The notes: a model not told the origin generated them from the sequence alone. A stretch of DNA of 64,000 bases from Flavipsychrobacter stenotrophus (GCF_002954265.1 NZ_PPSL01000003.1:930001-994000); one strand, 5' to 3'. Numbered from the stretch's first letter, positions 36,470-45,622 are shown. Numbers and translations: made by a program.

Positions 36470-37114
36470 TTACTTCTCTCTCATAGGGTCGTAAGTGGTG
36501 CTGTCTATAATGTAGTCATTGGCGTTATAGGTGTGCCATAATCCTGATTGGCGTTCGCGGTGAACGATCTTTACCAGCTCCTCATTTGTAAATGCATCCG
36601 TGACTGAATTAGTATCGCAAATGACCTGGAGGTGTCCCATCATCTTGCCTATGTACGCCCGCTCAAACACTATTGTAGAGGCATATACATCGGGGTGCTG
36701 GCATTCTCTCTTCCTGTTATAGCCGTATGTGCAAATGTGGTATCCACCATCATTAAAGTACTCAATGTTCAGCGAGCAGGAATCGTTAATGGTAAAGATC
36801 TTATCGGGGATGTTGGCTTTAAAGGTGTCGTTGATGTGTACTTCATGCTTGCCATAGGCATCATAGCTATATTCATTAACTATCCATGATTCGGTCTTAT
36901 CTAATATACGCTTGTATTGCAGCCTGCTGTTAATGTAAAGGTACTCAACTACGTGGTTGGCCTGGAAACGTTGTTTCAGATAGGTAGAGGTATCGTCGCA
37001 ATCGGGGTAAATATATACGCGGCTTACCTTGCCATCTACCTTTACCTTCTTTTCACAAAGGTTGAAGCTGCTGCATAAGACTGCCAGGAAAACAATGAAG
37101 AGATACTTTGCCAT
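36470..37114 (-). CDS. Exported protein of unknown function
   Basis: 214 residues with a short signal peptide (MAKYLFIVFLAVLCSSFNLC); the Cys could be a lipidation site, but the context FNLC is not a strong lipobox. The rest is mixed alpha/beta with several Cys and many Tyr (RVYIYPDCDDTSTYLKQRF, EYSYDAYGKHEVHINDTFKA, DGGYHICTYGYNRKRECQHP). No family is recognised. It is followed 42 bases upstream on the same strand by the PPK2 gene, which ends at 37157, so this gene is the downstream one. Confidence 0.65.
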   Translation of the reverse strand: MAKYLFIVFLAVLCSSFNLCEKKVKVDGKVSRVYIYPDCDDTSTYLKQRFQANHVVEYLYINSRLQYKRILDKTESWIVNEYSYDAYGKHEVHINDTFKANIPDKIFTINDSCSLNIEYFNDGGYHICTYGYNRKRECQHPDVYASTIVFERAYIGKMMGHLQVICDTNSVTDAFTNEELVKIVHRERQSGLWHTYNANDYIIDSTTYDPMREK

Positions 37115-37156
37115 GGGTAACGATAGAAATAATTGCGGAAATTTAATACAATAACC

Positions 37157-37903
37157 TCATTTTTTCATCCCCGGGTATTTCATTTTCAGACTTTTCAGCA
37201 ATTCTTCCAGCTTTTGAGCCACCAGATATGACTTATACCAATTCTGGTCGGCGGGTATAATATGCCAGGGAATGTCGCTGCATTTGTCGAAGATCTCTTC
37301 ATAATAACCCATGTAGTTATCCCACAACTTGGCTTCCTTAAAGTCATTGGCATTGTACTTCCACATTTTAGATGGCTCGCTCAATCTCTCTTCGAGTCGC
37401 TTCTTTTGTTCTTCGGGGGAGATATGGAGATAGAACTTAAGGATGTGGGTATCATTGTGTTCGGTAAGCAGTTGTTCGAAGTTGTTAATGGCCTGCATTC
37501 TTTGCCTGGCGGTCTTATCATCTATCATGCCATGCACGCGGGTTACCAATACGTCTTCGTAATGAGATCGGTTAAAGATCTGCACCATACCTTTTGCAGG
37601 GGTATTCTGATGCACCCGCCAGAGGAAATCGTGAGCAAGTTCATGTTGTGTGGGCTCTTTAAATGAGTATACATTTACCCCTTGTGGGTTCATGCTGGTA
37701 AATACATCGCGGGTGAGGCCGTCTTTACCGCTAGCGTCCATGCCTTGTATAATGACCAGTATGCTATGTTTTCCTTCGGCATAAAGGAGGTTTTGGAGTT
37801 CGTCAAGACCTTCCAGTATTTTGGCTAGTTCTTCTTTGGTTTCCTGCTTGTCAAGAGATTTAGGGGCTCTTGTATCTATGTCTTTGAGTTTTATCTTTTT
37901 CAT
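37157..37903 (-). CDS. Polyphosphate kinase 2 family protein
   Basis: 248 residues, cytoplasmic. PPK2 enzymes transfer phosphate between polyphosphate and nucleoside mono- or diphosphates. It has Walker A GMDASGKDG (54-62) followed by LTRDVFTSMNPQGVNVYSFK. The catalytic NRSHYEDVLVTRVHG contains the family's Arg-Ser-x-Tyr-Glu-Asp. The lid region and the C-terminal DIPWHIIPADQNWYKSYLV, typical of class I-III PPK2, follow. The length (one domain) fits single-domain PPK2. Substrate class (AMP, ADP or both) cannot be assigned by eye. Confidence 0.92.
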   Translation of the reverse strand: MKKIKLKDIDTRAPKSLDKQETKEELAKILEGLDELQNLLYAEGKHSILVIIQGMDASGKDGLTRDVFTSMNPQGVNVYSFKEPTQHELAHDFLWRVHQNTPAKGMVQIFNRSHYEDVLVTRVHGMIDDKTARQRMQAINNFEQLLTEHNDTHILKFYLHISPEEQKKRLEERLSEPSKMWKYNANDFKEAKLWDNYMGYYEEIFDKCSDIPWHIIPADQNWYKSYLVAQKLEELLKSLKMKYPGMKK

Positions 37904-37997
37904 GATCGATATTGATGTAAATATAAGCTATGAAGCTATCGTGCCACCGGTAATTTCTGCCGTATTGTTTTTAATTTTAAAATATTGTAAAGGGTTT

Positions 37998-38027
37998 TTG
38001 TATCAGGCCATAATTCATTTACTTTTG
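37998..38027 (+). promoter_or_regulatory. Promoter of the TolC-like gene
   Basis: TTTTTG (TTG at 37998-38000), 19 bases, TACTTTTG (38020-38027): a full match. Only four bases (TCGT) separate the -7 element from the ATG, so transcription would begin at or near the start codon. Confidence 0.65.
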
Positions 38028-38031
38028 TCGT

Positions 38032-39480
38032 ATGCGATCGTTTAAGGCATTACTGTTTGTTTTTTTACTGCTGCACCTACAGGCCCAGGCGCAGGAAGGC
38101 AGTGTATGGAGCCTGCAACGTTGTATACAATATGCTATCTCGCATAACATATCCATAAAGCAGGATTCACTGAATGCAAGACTGGCGAGGTATACTGTAT
38201 TACAGAGCCAGTTGTCGCAAATACCGGCAGTGAGTGCCTCGGGATCTTATGGTAAGAGTTTTGGTCGTTCTATCAACCCGACTACCAACCAGTTTGTGGA
38301 GGGTAGCTACAATTCGCTGAGTGCATCGGGTACGGTAAGTGCCATGCTGTTTAGCGGGTTACAGGTGCGCAACAATATTGCTAAGAACAAGTATAGTCTT
38401 GAAGCGGCCATGGCCGATCTTGACCAGTTGAAGGACGACGTATCGCTAAATGTGGCCAATGCGTTTCTTGTGGCATTACTAGCGAAAGAGCAGATCAACA
38501 TCAGTAAAAACCAGGTGGATGTATCTATTGCCCAATTGGCACAGACAAAGGCGTTTGCTGATGCAGGCAGACTGCCTGAGCTTAATGTAGCTCAGCTTGA
38601 ATCACAACTCGCCACTGATAGTTCTAATCTTATTAATTCCATAGCGAGTTATAATTCGGCAATTCTTGATCTTAAGGCATTGCTTAACCTGGACTTCGGC
38701 GAGCCATTTACCATACAGGTGCCTGATGCGGAAGTAGGTGAGCAGTTGATGATGAGTAGCTTACAACCTGGAGACGTGTATGAAAAGGCAAGAGGTCATT
38801 TTGGGTCTGTAAAAGGTAGTAAGCTGAGAGTAAGTGCGGCCGAGAAAGGGTTGGCGGCCGCCAGAGGGGGCATATATCCTCAATTATCTGTAGGCTATCA
38901 ACTGGGAACCAACTACGCGAGTAACTATCAGAGCTATGCCTATACTGCTACGCCTAATGGTCTTCAATTGGCGGGGATAGCGGTGGACAGTGTCAATAAC
39001 CATTTTTACAATGTGTATCAACCTGCATTTACAACTACAACTACCGCAACAACAATTCCGTTCAACAACCAGTTCGATAACAATTTGCGCCACTCGGTAT
39101 TTCTTAACCTGAATATTCCTATATTTAATGGGTGGCAAACACAGTATAGCATAAAGCAGGCAAAAGTGAACCTGGAATCGCAGCGACTGAATGAATACAA
39201 TGCAGAACTGACGCTGAAACAGAATGTATATAAGGCGCATAATAGTGCAGTGAATTCTATACAAAAGTATAATGCGGCCAGAAGAGCCAATGATGCCGCC
39301 AGCCGTGCACTGGAGTTTGCAAGGAAGAGATACGACCTTGGATTGACAAGTACGGTGGATCTGCTGGTGACACAGTCGACGCAGTTCAATGCGGCATCGA
39401 ACATGGTGATAGCAAAGTATGATCTGATCTTCAAGTTGAAAGTGATTGACTATTATTTGGGTAAAGAAATAAAATTATAA
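38032..39480 (+). CDS. TolC-family outer-membrane efflux protein
   Basis: 482 residues with a signal peptide (LLFVFLLLHLQAQAQ). It shows the outer membrane efflux protein repeat pattern: two halves of long coiled-coil helices (LARYTVLQSQLSQIPAVSAS, DVSLNVANAFLVALLAKEQI, ISKNQVDVSIAQLAQTKAFA) and (QAKVNLESQRLNEYNAELTL, NAARRANDAASRALEFARKR, YDLGLTSTVDLLVTQSTQFN). Members form trimeric channels for export of drugs or proteins together with inner-membrane pumps. No pump gene is adjacent. The inositol monophosphatase gene follows after 3 bases on the same strand. The message may be leaderless. Confidence 0.9.
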   Translation: MRSFKALLFVFLLLHLQAQAQEGSVWSLQRCIQYAISHNISIKQDSLNARLARYTVLQSQLSQIPAVSASGSYGKSFGRSINPTTNQFVEGSYNSLSASGTVSAMLFSGLQVRNNIAKNKYSLEAAMADLDQLKDDVSLNVANAFLVALLAKEQINISKNQVDVSIAQLAQTKAFADAGRLPELNVAQLESQLATDSSNLINSIASYNSAILDLKALLNLDFGEPFTIQVPDAEVGEQLMMSSLQPGDVYEKARGHFGSVKGSKLRVSAAEKGLAAARGGIYPQLSVGYQLGTNYASNYQSYAYTATPNGLQLAGIAVDSVNNHFYNVYQPAFTTTTTATTIPFNNQFDNNLRHSVFLNLNIPIFNGWQTQYSIKQAKVNLESQRLNEYNAELTLKQNVYKAHNSAVNSIQKYNAARRANDAASRALEFARKRYDLGLTSTVDLLVTQSTQFNAASNMVIAKYDLIFKLKVIDYYLGKEIKL

Positions 39481-39483
39481 CGC

Positions 39484-40263
39484 ATGCCTGATATGAAAGA
39501 TGTGCTGTTGCAAGCAACAGCTGAAGCCGGAAAAATCATCCAGTTTTACTTCAATGGTACTTTTAAAGTAGATAATAAGGAAGGCATCAACAATCTTGTA
39601 ACTGAAGTTGACCAGATGTCGGAAGACAAGATCATAGAGGTTATCAGAAGGCATTTTCCTGACCATAGTATCATAAGCGAGGAAGTAGGTGAGTTGCTTA
39701 AACCATCGGACTACGAGTGGATCATAGACCCGATAGATGGTACTGTAAACTTTGCTCATGGCATTCCTATTTGTTGTGTGAGTATTGCACTAAAGTATAA
39801 AGAAGATCTGCTGCTGGGTGCTGTTTACAACCCTATGATGAACGAGATGTTCTTTGCTGAAAAAGGCAAGGGCGCTACGCTTAACGGGTTGCCGATACAT
39901 GTATCTACCAAAACAAATTTCAAGAAGGCATGTCTGGTAACAGGTTTTCCGTATAAGTGGCCGGAGTCTGAGCAGCATCCTATAAAAGTGTTTGAACGAT
40001 TTGTAATGGAGGGGCTGCCTATTCGTCGTCTGGGTTCAGCAGCTATAGATCTTTGTTGGGTAGCATGCGGTCGCTTTGATGGTTTCTGGGAGTATAACCT
40101 CAGTAGCTGGGACGTAGCCGCGGGATACCTGATAGTGCAGGAGGCCGGTGGTGTGGTGACCAATTTTGAGGGCGATCCGTACAATGTGTTTGAGCGCGAA
40201 ACGCTGGCTACCAATGGTCATATACATGCGGCTATGCTGGAGGCGATAAAGAGGAAAGATTAG
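39484..40263 (+). CDS. Inositol monophosphatase family protein
   Basis: 259 residues. Mg2+-dependent sugar-phosphate phosphatase family (inositol-1-phosphatase, SuhB, or related 3'-nucleotidase). The metal site is visible: EEVGE (about 71-75), WIIDPIDGTVNF (Asp82, Asp85) and the second motif SSWDVAAGYLIVQEAGGVVT. The substrate-side segment GSAAIDLCWVACGRFDGFWE is typical. It starts 3 bases after the TolC gene and is probably co-transcribed. Which sugar phosphate is used cannot be said. Confidence 0.92.
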   Translation: MPDMKDVLLQATAEAGKIIQFYFNGTFKVDNKEGINNLVTEVDQMSEDKIIEVIRRHFPDHSIISEEVGELLKPSDYEWIIDPIDGTVNFAHGIPICCVSIALKYKEDLLLGAVYNPMMNEMFFAEKGKGATLNGLPIHVSTKTNFKKACLVTGFPYKWPESEQHPIKVFERFVMEGLPIRRLGSAAIDLCWVACGRFDGFWEYNLSSWDVAAGYLIVQEAGGVVTNFEGDPYNVFERETLATNGHIHAAMLEAIKRKD

Positions 40264-41131
40264 ATGTTAATGGTTGAATTGCGCAATTGCTCAATGGCTT
40301 AATGAGGATCTTGTACAGAGATAAATAGTAGACTGTTGAGAGATCAATGGTCTATTTTTTTGCTTGTTTTTGAATGTGGCAATTTTTTCTTTTTTGCGGA
40401 AGTTTTGGTTTGGTGCTTTTGGTTGTATTGTGCTGTGGGTAAGGATTTGAGGTCATTTTAGCAAATTTCATAAAACTTCCACTTTCTTCCACTTTTTTCC
40501 GGTTAGTGCAGGGCTGAAGATTTTCAGCCCCTACGTGCATTGGCCGTAAACTGGTTTACACGTTTGTTAGATAGTCACTGTTTTTGTTTACTGCCGTTTT
40601 GTGTTCTGTCCGGTGTGGAGACGCAATTATGCATCTCTACCAGAGGCGAATTATTTAATCGTGTATATAAAGTGGCAGTTTTTCACGAAAGTGGCAGTTC
40701 TGGTTATTGGTTTTTGGTTGAAGTGCTTGGTGGGTTTGGGTTTCAGGGGATTTTAACAAACTGCTACTTTCTGCTACTTTCTGCCACTTTTTTTCTGCCT
40801 AGTCCTTAAATAGGTTTACACACTGGTTAGGTAAATCAAATATAGGAATGCTGTCACGGACGAGTTGGTTGCTGTAGGGCTGAAGATTTTCAGCCCCTAC
40901 GTGTAGGGTGATGTATTTGATTGGGTTCATAATGTCAAAGAGCGCAATGGTTTTCACCTAAATCGGTGCAAATTAATACGGGAAAATGATGTTGAAAAAT
41001 AAAGATATTCACAAAAATGTGGACATCTTGATCTAATAACTGATGGATCAAGGGTTTAGAAGGGGTTACTTGAAGTTGAAAGATTTTTTTATTATTGTAG
41101 TGAATTTCTGAACCTGAAAACAAACCTGACC
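40264..41131. repeat. Repeat-rich non-coding region
   Basis: No gene. Two diverged copies of an element with word-iterated arms lie at about 40372-40505 and 40670-40800 (CTTCCACTTTCTTCCACTTT and CTGCTACTTTCTGCTACTTT at their right ends). An identical 27-base hairpin sequence stands at 40511-40537 and 40877-40903 (GGGCTGAA-GATT-TTCAGCCC plus CTACGTG). Another hairpin at about 40613-40640 has stem halves TGGAGACGCA and TGCATCTCTA. Confidence 0.75.
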
Positions 41132-41932
41132 GTGAAACATTTCTTTTTTCTGTTAATATCATTTTCCATCACTTTCTGCTCGAAAGCCCAATTCAATTAT
41201 ATTCATGGGCTTCCTTATAAAGTAGATACATTTCGCCTGAATGGTTTACAGTGTGCGAAGCAGCGCTATGCCCAGCGCGACCTGGACGGTGTGCGGGATG
41301 AAAATATACAGGAACGCATTCTTGCGGCTAATATCAGGTATCTGCAAGGATCGCTCGATCAGATGAACAGTTATATCATAGAAGGAAAGGATGTGTATTA
41401 TAATGTAGGTTCCGGGGAGGGACATATACGGGACATAAAAAATACAGACCCTACTTTTGACTGCACCAATTATACCAATGAGCTGCAGCTATACAAGAAG
41501 ATAGCAGATGATAGATTTGAGATAAAGGAGGAGCAAGAAAAGCAGGTGCAGTTTGAAAAGGATGAGATAGTGCGTAAACAACAAGAAGAGAAGAAAAGGG
41601 TAGACGATTCAATAGCAGAGGAAGAAGCCTACATTCATCATCTTGTGGATTCTATTTCTGATGCACTGGAAGCAAAAAAAGCAAAAATTGCAGCGAAAGA
41701 AATACTAAAAAAATATGGGCCTGTGAACGGCAAGGCTATAAATAATGGCAAAGTGTTGTTGGGTATGACACCGGCAATGTGCGAGTTGGCCTGGGGGATG
41801 CCATTGGGGACATCAAAATCGACAACGGCGAAGGGAACTACGGAGAAGTGGATATACACTAAGTTTCAGTATTTAGTGTTTACTAATGGCAGAGTGAGTG
41901 CTATTTATGAGGGTGGGGTGGTGGAGTATTGA
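41132..41932 (+). CDS. Exported coiled-coil protein with SmpA/BamE-like C-terminal domain
   Basis: 266 residues, GTG start. A signal peptide (KHFFFLLISFSITFCSKAQ) is followed by an alpha-rich segment. A charged coiled coil lies at about 125-190 (KIADDRFEIKEEQEKQVQFE, EEKKRVDDSIAEEEAYIHHL). The last 60 residues read LLGMTPAMCELAWGMPLGTS, then TEKWIYTKFQYLVFTNGRVS, the hallmark W-G-x-P and strand pattern of the SmpA/BamE-like fold. Similar modules are common in Bacteroidota exported proteins of unknown function. It stands alone between two repeat regions. Confidence 0.75.
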   Translation: MKHFFFLLISFSITFCSKAQFNYIHGLPYKVDTFRLNGLQCAKQRYAQRDLDGVRDENIQERILAANIRYLQGSLDQMNSYIIEGKDVYYNVGSGEGHIRDIKNTDPTFDCTNYTNELQLYKKIADDRFEIKEEQEKQVQFEKDEIVRKQQEEKKRVDDSIAEEEAYIHHLVDSISDALEAKKAKIAAKEILKKYGPVNGKAINNGKVLLGMTPAMCELAWGMPLGTSKSTTAKGTTEKWIYTKFQYLVFTNGRVSAIYEGGVVEY

Positions 41933-42595
41933 GGCTAAACGTATTTCTTGCTCTGTATTTTCAACTGTATGATGAAGAATTCTGTTTTAGTTAAATAGGT
42001 ATTTTGCCCCAGCCTACCGGCAGGCTGGCTTACGGGGCTAGCCTCTGATTGCATTTTGTTACGAAGGGTTGAAATCCCTCGCTATTTATGTCGCCCTTTT
42101 CTACGAGCAACTATCGCTAACCCAAATTTTGTATTGAAATGCATGGTTTATGGCTCTCGTAACATGCAGATAACCACCTCCCCCGGATATTTCGGCAGAA
42201 AATGCCGAAATATCCGGGTACTCCTCCTTCAAAAGGAGGAGAGTGTGTAATGCAGCTCTCAAGTTGCTACTCAATATTGTTCCTACTCAATTCAAATGCA
42301 GTCTATGAATTTGGGTAAGGGATAGGCCTAACATGGGGATGTCATCGGAGAACTGCCAGGGACTGAAAACATCCGATACCTTCGGCATCGTTCTCAAAGA
42401 AGTTGCGTTTGCTATTGACATCTGATACCTACGGCATCATGACATGAAGATGGTTCTTTTTTTTGGGGGCTGTTCGGGTCAGATATATGCATTTTCGCTG
42501 GAGCGTATAGTTAGTGGGGCTCAAAGAGAACCGGCCCGTCGGATGTCGGTCTTCAGACCGACATCGGCGAGAAACCTCTTATTTAGTTCAAATAT
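41933..42595. repeat. Hairpin-dense non-coding region
   Basis: No gene. Structures in order: CAGCCTACC-GGCAGGCTG inside an outer GCCCC...GGGGC (about 42007-42042); GAAGGGTT-GA-AATCCCTC then the 19-mer repeat (42062-42094); a 16-bp stem CCCGGATATTTCGGCA with loop GAAAA (42182-42218); CTCCTCCTT-CAA-AAGGAGGAG (42221-42241); CGATACC-TTC-GGCATCG (42374-42390); TGATACC-TAC-GGCATCA (42425-42441); GATGTCGGTCT-TC-AGACCGACATC (42542-42565). Confidence 0.8.
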
Positions 42596-43096
42596 TTAGA
42601 GGAACGCGTCTATCAATTCATCTGAAAAGTTGTAAATGGTTACTCCGTGATCAGGTACTTTTTGGGAAAGCGTTTGCTTCAGTTCATTGTAGTTTTTGTG
42701 ATAGAATCCTGAAAGCCCTACCACTTTTTGCTGATTAATAAGCAAGTATAGCCGCTGAAAAGAGTAGTTTTGGTAATTATCATCGAAATAAACAAACCCT
42801 GTAAAGGCTGATAGTAGGAATTCATGTTTCGGGCCAATGCCTAAGAAAGAACTAACGATAATCGTATCATCGCTAATTACAATTTTCACCGCCTTTCTCT
42901 TGAGTGGTAGCCAAAAAAGTATAATGCATGCTATGGTTATAGAGGCAGCAAATATGACCACTGGTAATACCCTGTGGTCGGGGCTATTGACATAATCTAC
43001 AACCATTACACATAGTAAGGCGGTTAGTCCCCCAAAGTTGAATAGGGGGTAGAGTATGTTCCATGTAAAAGTTGATCGTATTTCCATAGTGGTCAA
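42596..43096 (-). CDS. Small membrane protein of unknown function
   Basis: 166 residues. There are two membrane helices at about 13-32 (LYPLFNFGGLTALLCVMVVD) and 42-64 (LPVVIFAASITIACIILFWL), then a cytoplasmic beta-rich domain of about 95 residues (KRKAVKIVISDDTIIVSSFL, YQNYSFQRLYLLINQQKVVG). The layout of two helices followed by a small beta domain resembles PH-like bacterial membrane proteins, but I see no decisive motif. It starts 3 bases after the stop of the amidohydrolase gene, so it is the last of a three-gene unit. Confidence 0.7.
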   Translation of the reverse strand: MTTMEIRSTFTWNILYPLFNFGGLTALLCVMVVDYVNSPDHRVLPVVIFAASITIACIILFWLPLKRKAVKIVISDDTIIVSSFLGIGPKHEFLLSAFTGFVYFDDNYQNYSFQRLYLLINQQKVVGLSGFYHKNYNELKQTLSQKVPDHGVTIYNFSDELIDAFL

Positions 43097-43099
43097 CTA

Positions 43100-44278
43100 T
43101 TATTTCAACGCATTCAATCCCAGCCAGGCCATCATACCCATACCTATTTTCATAGCGTTTTCGTCAATGTTGAAATGGGCATTGTGGACGGGGGCGGTGA
43201 ATTGGCCATTGTTGCTGGTGCCGATGCGGAAGAAGCAGCCCGGAACCTGGTGGGTGTAGAAGCTGAAGTCTTCGCCGGCCATACGCATATCTAATGGGCG
43301 TACATTTTCTTCGCCCATAAATTCATTAGCCCAACCGATTGCTTTTGCGGTCAGTTCGGGATCATTGAATAGTGATGGATAGCCAACGGGTATGTCTACA
43401 TCTGCAGTTGCGCCATAAGAGGCACATGTTTGTTCTGTAAAATCCTTTATCCATTTATGTGCCTGGTAGCGCCAGTCTTCATTCATGGTACGGAAGGTGC
43501 CGAGTATCTCTACCTTGTCGGGAATGACATTGGTAGCAAAGCCACCCTGTATGCTGCCAAAGGTAAGTACTGACGGGATGAGTGGATTTCCCTTGCGGGA
43601 AATGACCTGCTGCAGGCCTGTTATTACCTGAGCCGCGATGGCGATAGGGTCGATAGTTTGATGTGGTAATGCCGCGTGACCGCCTCTACCGTGGATCGTT
43701 ATATATACTTCATCGGCACTTGCCATGTACTGGCCCGCACGGAAACCTACCTGCCCTACCGGCAGGTGTGGATATACGTGGAGTGCAAGAATTGCTTCGG
43801 GCTTAGGATTTTCCAATACGCCTGCCTTTATCATTAAGCTCGCTCCGCCCGGGTGTTTTTCTTCGCCGGGCTGGATGATGAGTTTTATTGTTCCTTCCCA
43901 TTCGTGACGCATATCGAATAAGATGCGTGCAGCGCCCAGCAGACAGCTGGTGTGTACATCATGTCCGCAGGCGTGCATGATGCCATTGTTCTGAGATCGG
44001 TATTCAATATCGTTTGCTTCTTGTATAGGAAGTGCGTCTAATTCGGCGCGGAGGGCAATACATTTTTTGCCGGGGTTCTTACCTTCTATGATAGCCAGTA
44101 TGCCGGTATCTGCAACACCGGTGGTATGTGGAATGCCCCACTCTGTGAGCTTTGTGGCTACATATGCCGAGGTATTGTATTCTTTAAAAGATAGTTCGGG
44201 GTGGGCGTGAATATGATGACGTATAGCTTGTACCTGAGGGAAATACTCCAGCGCCTTCGCGCGAATCTGATCTATCAT
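43100..44278 (-). CDS. M20-family amidohydrolase (peptidase M20D)
   Basis: 392 residues, cytoplasmic. The family hydrolyses N-acyl amino acids or related amides using a bi-metal site. It opens with HIHAHPELSFKEYNTSAYVA. Metal ligands follow in MHACGHDVHTSCLLGAARIL (H-A-C-G-H-D-x-H), QPGEEKHPGGASLMIKAGVL and FSFYTHQVPGCFFRIG. The dimerisation domain with GRGGHAALPHQTIDPIAIAA is at about 190-300. It is the second gene of an apparent operon, 6 bases after the SPOR gene. A 12-base string CCTACCGGCAGG inside it (near 43754) also forms the hairpin at 42013. Confidence 0.92.
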   Translation of the reverse strand: MIDQIRAKALEYFPQVQAIRHHIHAHPELSFKEYNTSAYVATKLTEWGIPHTTGVADTGILAIIEGKNPGKKCIALRAELDALPIQEANDIEYRSQNNGIMHACGHDVHTSCLLGAARILFDMRHEWEGTIKLIIQPGEEKHPGGASLMIKAGVLENPKPEAILALHVYPHLPVGQVGFRAGQYMASADEVYITIHGRGGHAALPHQTIDPIAIAAQVITGLQQVISRKGNPLIPSVLTFGSIQGGFATNVIPDKVEILGTFRTMNEDWRYQAHKWIKDFTEQTCASYGATADVDIPVGYPSLFNDPELTAKAIGWANEFMGEENVRPLDMRMAGEDFSFYTHQVPGCFFRIGTSNNGQFTAPVHNAHFNIDENAMKIGMGMMAWLGLNALK

Positions 44279-44284
44279 GTTGTT

Positions 44285-44875
44285 TTAATTTGAGCCCAGC
44301 ACATCGGGAACGATCATGCAAGGGGTATAAGTATCGTTGGCTTCGCGAAAGAGACTTACAGCATCTTCGCGCCTGCGGAAATTACCTGCTTTTACGCGAT
44401 AATGGGGCGATGAGAAAGAGAAGTAGGTTTGTATACCGGGGTAGTTACGCATGAACTCTGCTTTAATGCGCAGTGCCTCATTCCGATTGGGCCCGTTATA
44501 TATCTGCACCCTGAAACCTGTGCCGCGGTAGCCTGAACCTATAGTGGATCCTCTTACGCCGGCCCTTCTCATAGCTCTTAATTCTTCAACACTCGACTTG
44601 GTTCTTGCGCCGGCATTTCGTTCCGCTGCAAATTCATTAGCTTCTTTACGCACTTCTTCCATTCTTGAAGTTGGAATTCTGGCTTCAGATCTTTTTGCGG
44701 TTTCTTTTCTTACGGGAGGTGGTTTAGGCATTTCGGGCCTTTCTACAGGTTTGGATTTGCTCATAAGCAATGCCAGCCTGGGGTCGCTGTGCACAGCAAC
44801 TTTACCTTTATCCTGCGCTGATAAGCGGATAACGGCGGTTATAGAAAACAGTAGTGTTAAAAATATCTTGTTCAT
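44285..44875 (-). CDS. SPOR domain exported protein
   Basis: 196 residues with a signal peptide (IFLTLLFSITAVIRLSAQ). The middle is a charged Arg/Lys/Glu linker (PEMPKPPPVRKETAKRSEAR, EEVRKEANEFAAERN). The C-terminal 75 residues match a SPOR peptidoglycan-binding domain: GFRVQIYNGPNRNEALRIKA, TYFSFSSPHYRVKAGNFRRR, then EDAVSLFREANDTYT. SPOR domains bind denuded glycan at the septum. First gene of an apparent operon with the amidohydrolase and the small membrane protein. Confidence 0.85.
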   Translation of the reverse strand: MNKIFLTLLFSITAVIRLSAQDKGKVAVHSDPRLALLMSKSKPVERPEMPKPPPVRKETAKRSEARIPTSRMEEVRKEANEFAAERNAGARTKSSVEELRAMRRAGVRGSTIGSGYRGTGFRVQIYNGPNRNEALRIKAEFMRNYPGIQTYFSFSSPHYRVKAGNFRRREDAVSLFREANDTYTPCMIVPDVLGSN

Positions 44876-44979
44876 CGGGGGATTGGGAAGATAAAATTAG
44901 AAAAAATATCTGAAATGGTAGTACTCTACTGTAATAATAGACTGGTATTGAGGATTTAAGTTGTTTGGGGGGCATGGTT

Positions 44980-45009
44980 TTGATACGATGCCGAAATCAA
45001 ATAACTTTG
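44980..45009 (+). promoter_or_regulatory. Promoter of the toxin-antitoxin operon
   Basis: TTG (44980-44982), 19 bases, TAACTTTG (45002-45009): a full match, 21 bases before the antitoxin ATG. Confidence 0.7.
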
Positions 45010-45030
45010 TATTATCTATAACGTGGTATT

Positions 45031-45276
45031 ATGACAATCGCAGCAGTTAAGGAACAATTACACGAATATATTGACCATGCAGATGGCAAAAAAGCCATGG
45101 CCCTTCTTGCGTTCCTGAAAAATGATTTTTCTGAGAAGGAGTATGTATTTGAAGAAGAGACTATTAGTATGTTGGAAGAGCGGTTAGAAAGATATTTATC
45201 AGGTGAATCGAAAGGATATACTTTGGAGGAATCGATGAAGCGGATAAATAATCACAGGTCTAAAAATGGCTTATAA
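45031..45276 (+). CDS. Antitoxin of a ParE/RelE-type module (putative)
   Basis: 81 residues. The N-terminal half is helical (TIAAVKEQLHEYIDHADGKK). The C-terminal half carries the ERLERYLSGESKGYTLEESM pattern followed by KRINNHRSKNGL, typical of small antitoxins that precede a ParE/RelE toxin. The stop overlaps the toxin start by 11 bases. No clear DNA-binding motif is visible, so autoregulation is unproven. Identity rests mainly on the toxin partner and gene arrangement. Confidence 0.75.
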   Translation: MTIAAVKEQLHEYIDHADGKKAMALLAFLKNDFSEKEYVFEEETISMLEERLERYLSGESKGYTLEESMKRINNHRSKNGL

Positions 45277-45562
45277 TTTTATTGTCAGCATAGAGGCTGA
45301 ACTGGAAACTATATCAGCTACTGACTACTATGATAATAAGAGTGTTTCTTTAGGAACAAAATTTTTGGCAGACCTGAATGCTTCATACAGCAAATTAATT
45401 ACTAATCCGCAATACTATAAATATATAGCCAGAAATAGGAAAGCAGGTTTGAGGTGCATTAAATTGAAGAAATTCCCTTTCCTTGTTGTCTATCACGTTC
45501 ACATGGATAACATTACCATAGTTTCTGTATTGAATACACATAGGAAAAGCAAATTTGGATAA
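45266..45562 (+). CDS. ParE/RelE-superfamily toxin
   Basis: 98 residues. It has the short alpha/beta plan of the RelE/ParE superfamily: AELETISATDYYDNKSVSLG (helix 1), FLADLNASYSKLITNPQYYK (helix 2), then RKAGLRCIKLKKFPFLVVYH and DNITIVSVLNTHRKSKFG, the final beta sheet with Arg and Lys and His near the end. RelE-type members cleave mRNA at the ribosome, ParE-type members poison gyrase; the superfamily match does not decide. Overlaps the antitoxin by 11 bases. It sits directly upstream of the rplK promoter. Confidence 0.82.
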   Translation: MAYNFIVSIEAELETISATDYYDNKSVSLGTKFLADLNASYSKLITNPQYYKYIARNRKAGLRCIKLKKFPFLVVYHVHMDNITIVSVLNTHRKSKFG

Positions 45563-45589
45563 CTATCAATAAATAAATTTTTCATCTTT

Positions 45590-45622
45590 TTGAGTTTTGT
45601 ATTTTTTATTTCCCTACATTTG
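45590..45622 (+). promoter_or_regulatory. Probable promoter of the rplKAJL operon
   Basis: TTG (45590-45592), 22 bases, TACATTTG (45615-45622). Spacing is slightly longer than in the other promoters here. It leaves a leader of about 100 bases before rplK. Confidence 0.55.

Noticed and set aside
40670-40800. CTGCTACTTT repeats as a CRISPR array
   Set aside because: Repeats are contiguous and diverged, with no spacers; the structure is an inverted repeat.
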